A stretch of DNA of 64,000 bases from Sphingomonas sp. LY54 (GTDB lineage: Bacteria > Pseudomonadota > Alphaproteobacteria > Sphingomonadales > Sphingomonadaceae): NCBI RefSeq assembly GCF_035594035.1, contig NZ_CP141588.1, positions 434,001-498,000 of the forward strand, given 5' to 3'. Positions 63,041 through 64,000 of the stretch are shown piece by piece. A model generated the notes under the pieces. That model did no database searches, was not told where the DNA came from, and saw only the letters and a program-made list of their open reading frames with translations. Within the stretch, counting starts at the first letter, position 1. The number at the start of each line of letters is the position of its first letter. The translations under genes were made by a program, and so were the position numbers.

Positions 63041-64000
63041 TGCGCGCTTATTTCGACCAGGATGCCGACCCGGCAGCGATCGCCGACAGGAAGGTCGCGG
63101 TGTTCGGCTACGGCAATCAGGGACGGCCGCAGGCGCTCAACCTGCGCGACAGCGGCGTCGGCGCGGTGCGGATCGCCTTGCGCGAAGGCGCGCCGAGCGC
63201 CGCCAGGGCGCGCGACGACGGGTTCGACGTGACGACTCCGGCCGAGGCCGCGGCCTGGTGCGACGTCGCCGTTCTGCTGCTTCCCGACGAAGACCAGGCG
63301 CGGCTCTACGACGAAGCGCTGGCGCCCCACCTTCGCCAAGGCGCGGCTTTGGTCTTCGCTCACGGGCTCAGCGTTCATTTCAATCTGATCCGTCCGCGCG
63401 CCGATCTCGACGTCGTCCTGGTCGCTCCCAAGGGGCCCGGTACGGCGCTGCGCGACGAATATGTGAAGGGCAGCGGCCTGATCGCCCTGTTCGCGGTCCA
63501 TCAGGATGCCACCGGCGGCGCCCGCCCTCTCGCCCTCGCTTATGCGGCGGCGCTCGGCAGCGGCCGCATCGGCATGCTCGAGACGAGCTTCGGCGAGGAA
63601 TGCGAGGCCGATTTGTTCAACGAGCAGGCCGTGCTGTGGGGCGCGATCCCCGAATTGATCCAAGCCGGGTTCGAGACGCTGACCGATGCCGGCTTCTCGC
63701 CCGAAATCGCCTATTTCGAATGCCTGACCGAGGTGAAACTGATCGCCGACCTGATCTACGCGCGAGGCATTGCCGGGATGCGCGAAGCGATCTCCAATAC
63801 CGCCGAATTCGGCGCGCTGAAGGGCGGCAGCCGGATCGTCACGGCCGAGACCCGCACCGAGATGCGCCGCATCCTGCGCGAGGTCCGCAGCGGCAGCTTC
63901 GTCAAGGAACTGCTCGCCGACGCCGAAGCCGGCTATCCGCGCCTCAGGCGCTCGCGCGCCGAGGCCGCCGCACAACCGATCGAGGAGGTCGGAGCGCGGC
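63040..64000 (+). CDS. ilvC: Divergent ketol-acid reductoisomerase (3' end outside the window)
   Basis: 320 codons are present. The NADPH loop is VFGYGNQGRPQALNLRDSGV (normal enzymes have GYGSQGHA). APKGPGTALRDEYVKGSG stands where GPGHTVR is usual. The metal-site motif FGEECEADLFNEQAVLWGAI keeps Asp and Glu but has LWGA for LCGG. The knotted domain is AYFECLTEVKLIADLI (His of the usual LHE is Thr) with ISNTAEFGA. Catalytic acids and the AHGLSVHF His remain. It is probably a paralogue with the same type of reaction (2-acetolactate isomerisation/reduction). ATG 63040 overlaps the miaA stop, so the genes are cotranscribed. No ilvB or ilvN lies between miaA and this gene. Confidence 0.85.
   Translation, partial: MRAYFDQDADPAAIADRKVAVFGYGNQGRPQALNLRDSGVGAVRIALREGAPSAARARDDGFDVTTPAEAAAWCDVAVLLLPDEDQARLYDEALAPHLRQGAALVFAHGLSVHFNLIRPRADLDVVLVAPKGPGTALRDEYVKGSGLIALFAVHQDATGGARPLALAYAAALGSGRIGMLETSFGEECEADLFNEQAVLWGAIPELIQAGFETLTDAGFSPEIAYFECLTEVKLIADLIYARGIAGMREAISNTAEFGALKGGSRIVTAETRTEMRRILREVRSGSFVKELLADAEAGYPRLRRSRAEAAAQPIEEVGAR

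Overview
The window looks like a chromosomal segment of a GC-rich alphaproteobacterium, most probably a member of the Sphingomonadales. Support comes from the gene families (TonB-dependent receptor with a sphingomonad-type plug, a dispersed tig/clpP/clpX/lon/HU set, ccmC-I, Kup, GatCAB, TPR-SPOR proteins next to an orphan ParA), from tRNA sequences of alphaproteobacterial type, and from two families of dispersed inverted repeats. The species assignment is inference, because no rRNA is present.

Layout. 1-3.8 kb: the end of a DUF72 gene, a class I glutamine amidotransferase, a tiny membrane protein, a SulP transporter, a small membrane protein and a VanZ-like gene broken by one in-frame TAG. 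4.0-16.7 kb: an integrated island inserted at the 3' end of an elongator tRNA-Met gene. A 13-bp copy of the tRNA 3' end lies at 4009-4021, and the tRNA itself is at 16708-16784. The island carries (a) an intact, tightly overlapping three-gene operon, DUF6361 protein - phospholipase D-like protein - SF2 helicase, which I read as a candidate anti-phage or DNA-processing system; (b) a decayed sacsin/HSP90-like ATPase-DUF3883 gene with one ochre codon and one frameshift; (c) the C-terminal piece of a RecB-like PD-(D/E)XK nuclease; and (d) a large serine recombinase without its catalytic N-terminus. Pieces (c) and (d) are joined head to head. Two spacers of 0.8-0.9 kb hold only gene remnants, including a diverged direct repeat on each side of operon (a).

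16.7-27 kb: core genes. They are a DUF3775 protein, kup plus a 2H phosphoesterase, alanine dehydrogenase, and a seven-gene cytochrome c maturation operon (ccmC-D-E-F-G-H-I) in which every junction overlaps. 26-37 kb: DMT exporter, Lon with a heat-shock-type promoter, HU, tRNA-Val, DUF167, LLM oxidoreductase, tRNA-His, a leucine-type dehydrogenase, and a TetR-HlyD-ABC-permease efflux operon behind a palindromic operator. 37-48.5 kb: methyltransferase, ClpX, ClpP, two tandem paralogous exported proteins, a YbjQ-like exported protein, NUDIX, TonB receptor, GT2 glycosyltransferase, trigger factor with a His-rich and Lys/Ala-rich tail, and tRNA-Leu. 48.5-64 kb: GatB, GatA and GatC, a DUF3089 hydrolase, RuvX, an S9 peptidase, PyrB, a TPR-SPOR / RHH-like / ParA cluster, a Sel1-SPOR protein, PilZ, SerB and MiaA (divergent, with overlapping start codons), and a divergent ketol-acid reductoisomerase cut by the window end.

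How the genes work together. The core part covers protein quality control (Lon, ClpXP, trigger factor), cytochrome c biogenesis, glutaminyl/asparaginyl-tRNA amidation, and envelope functions. The island is the accessory part. Its first operon appears functional, whereas its second cassette and its recombinase are dead, so the island is probably fixed in place. No CRISPR array, insertion sequence, phage structural gene or rRNA was seen.
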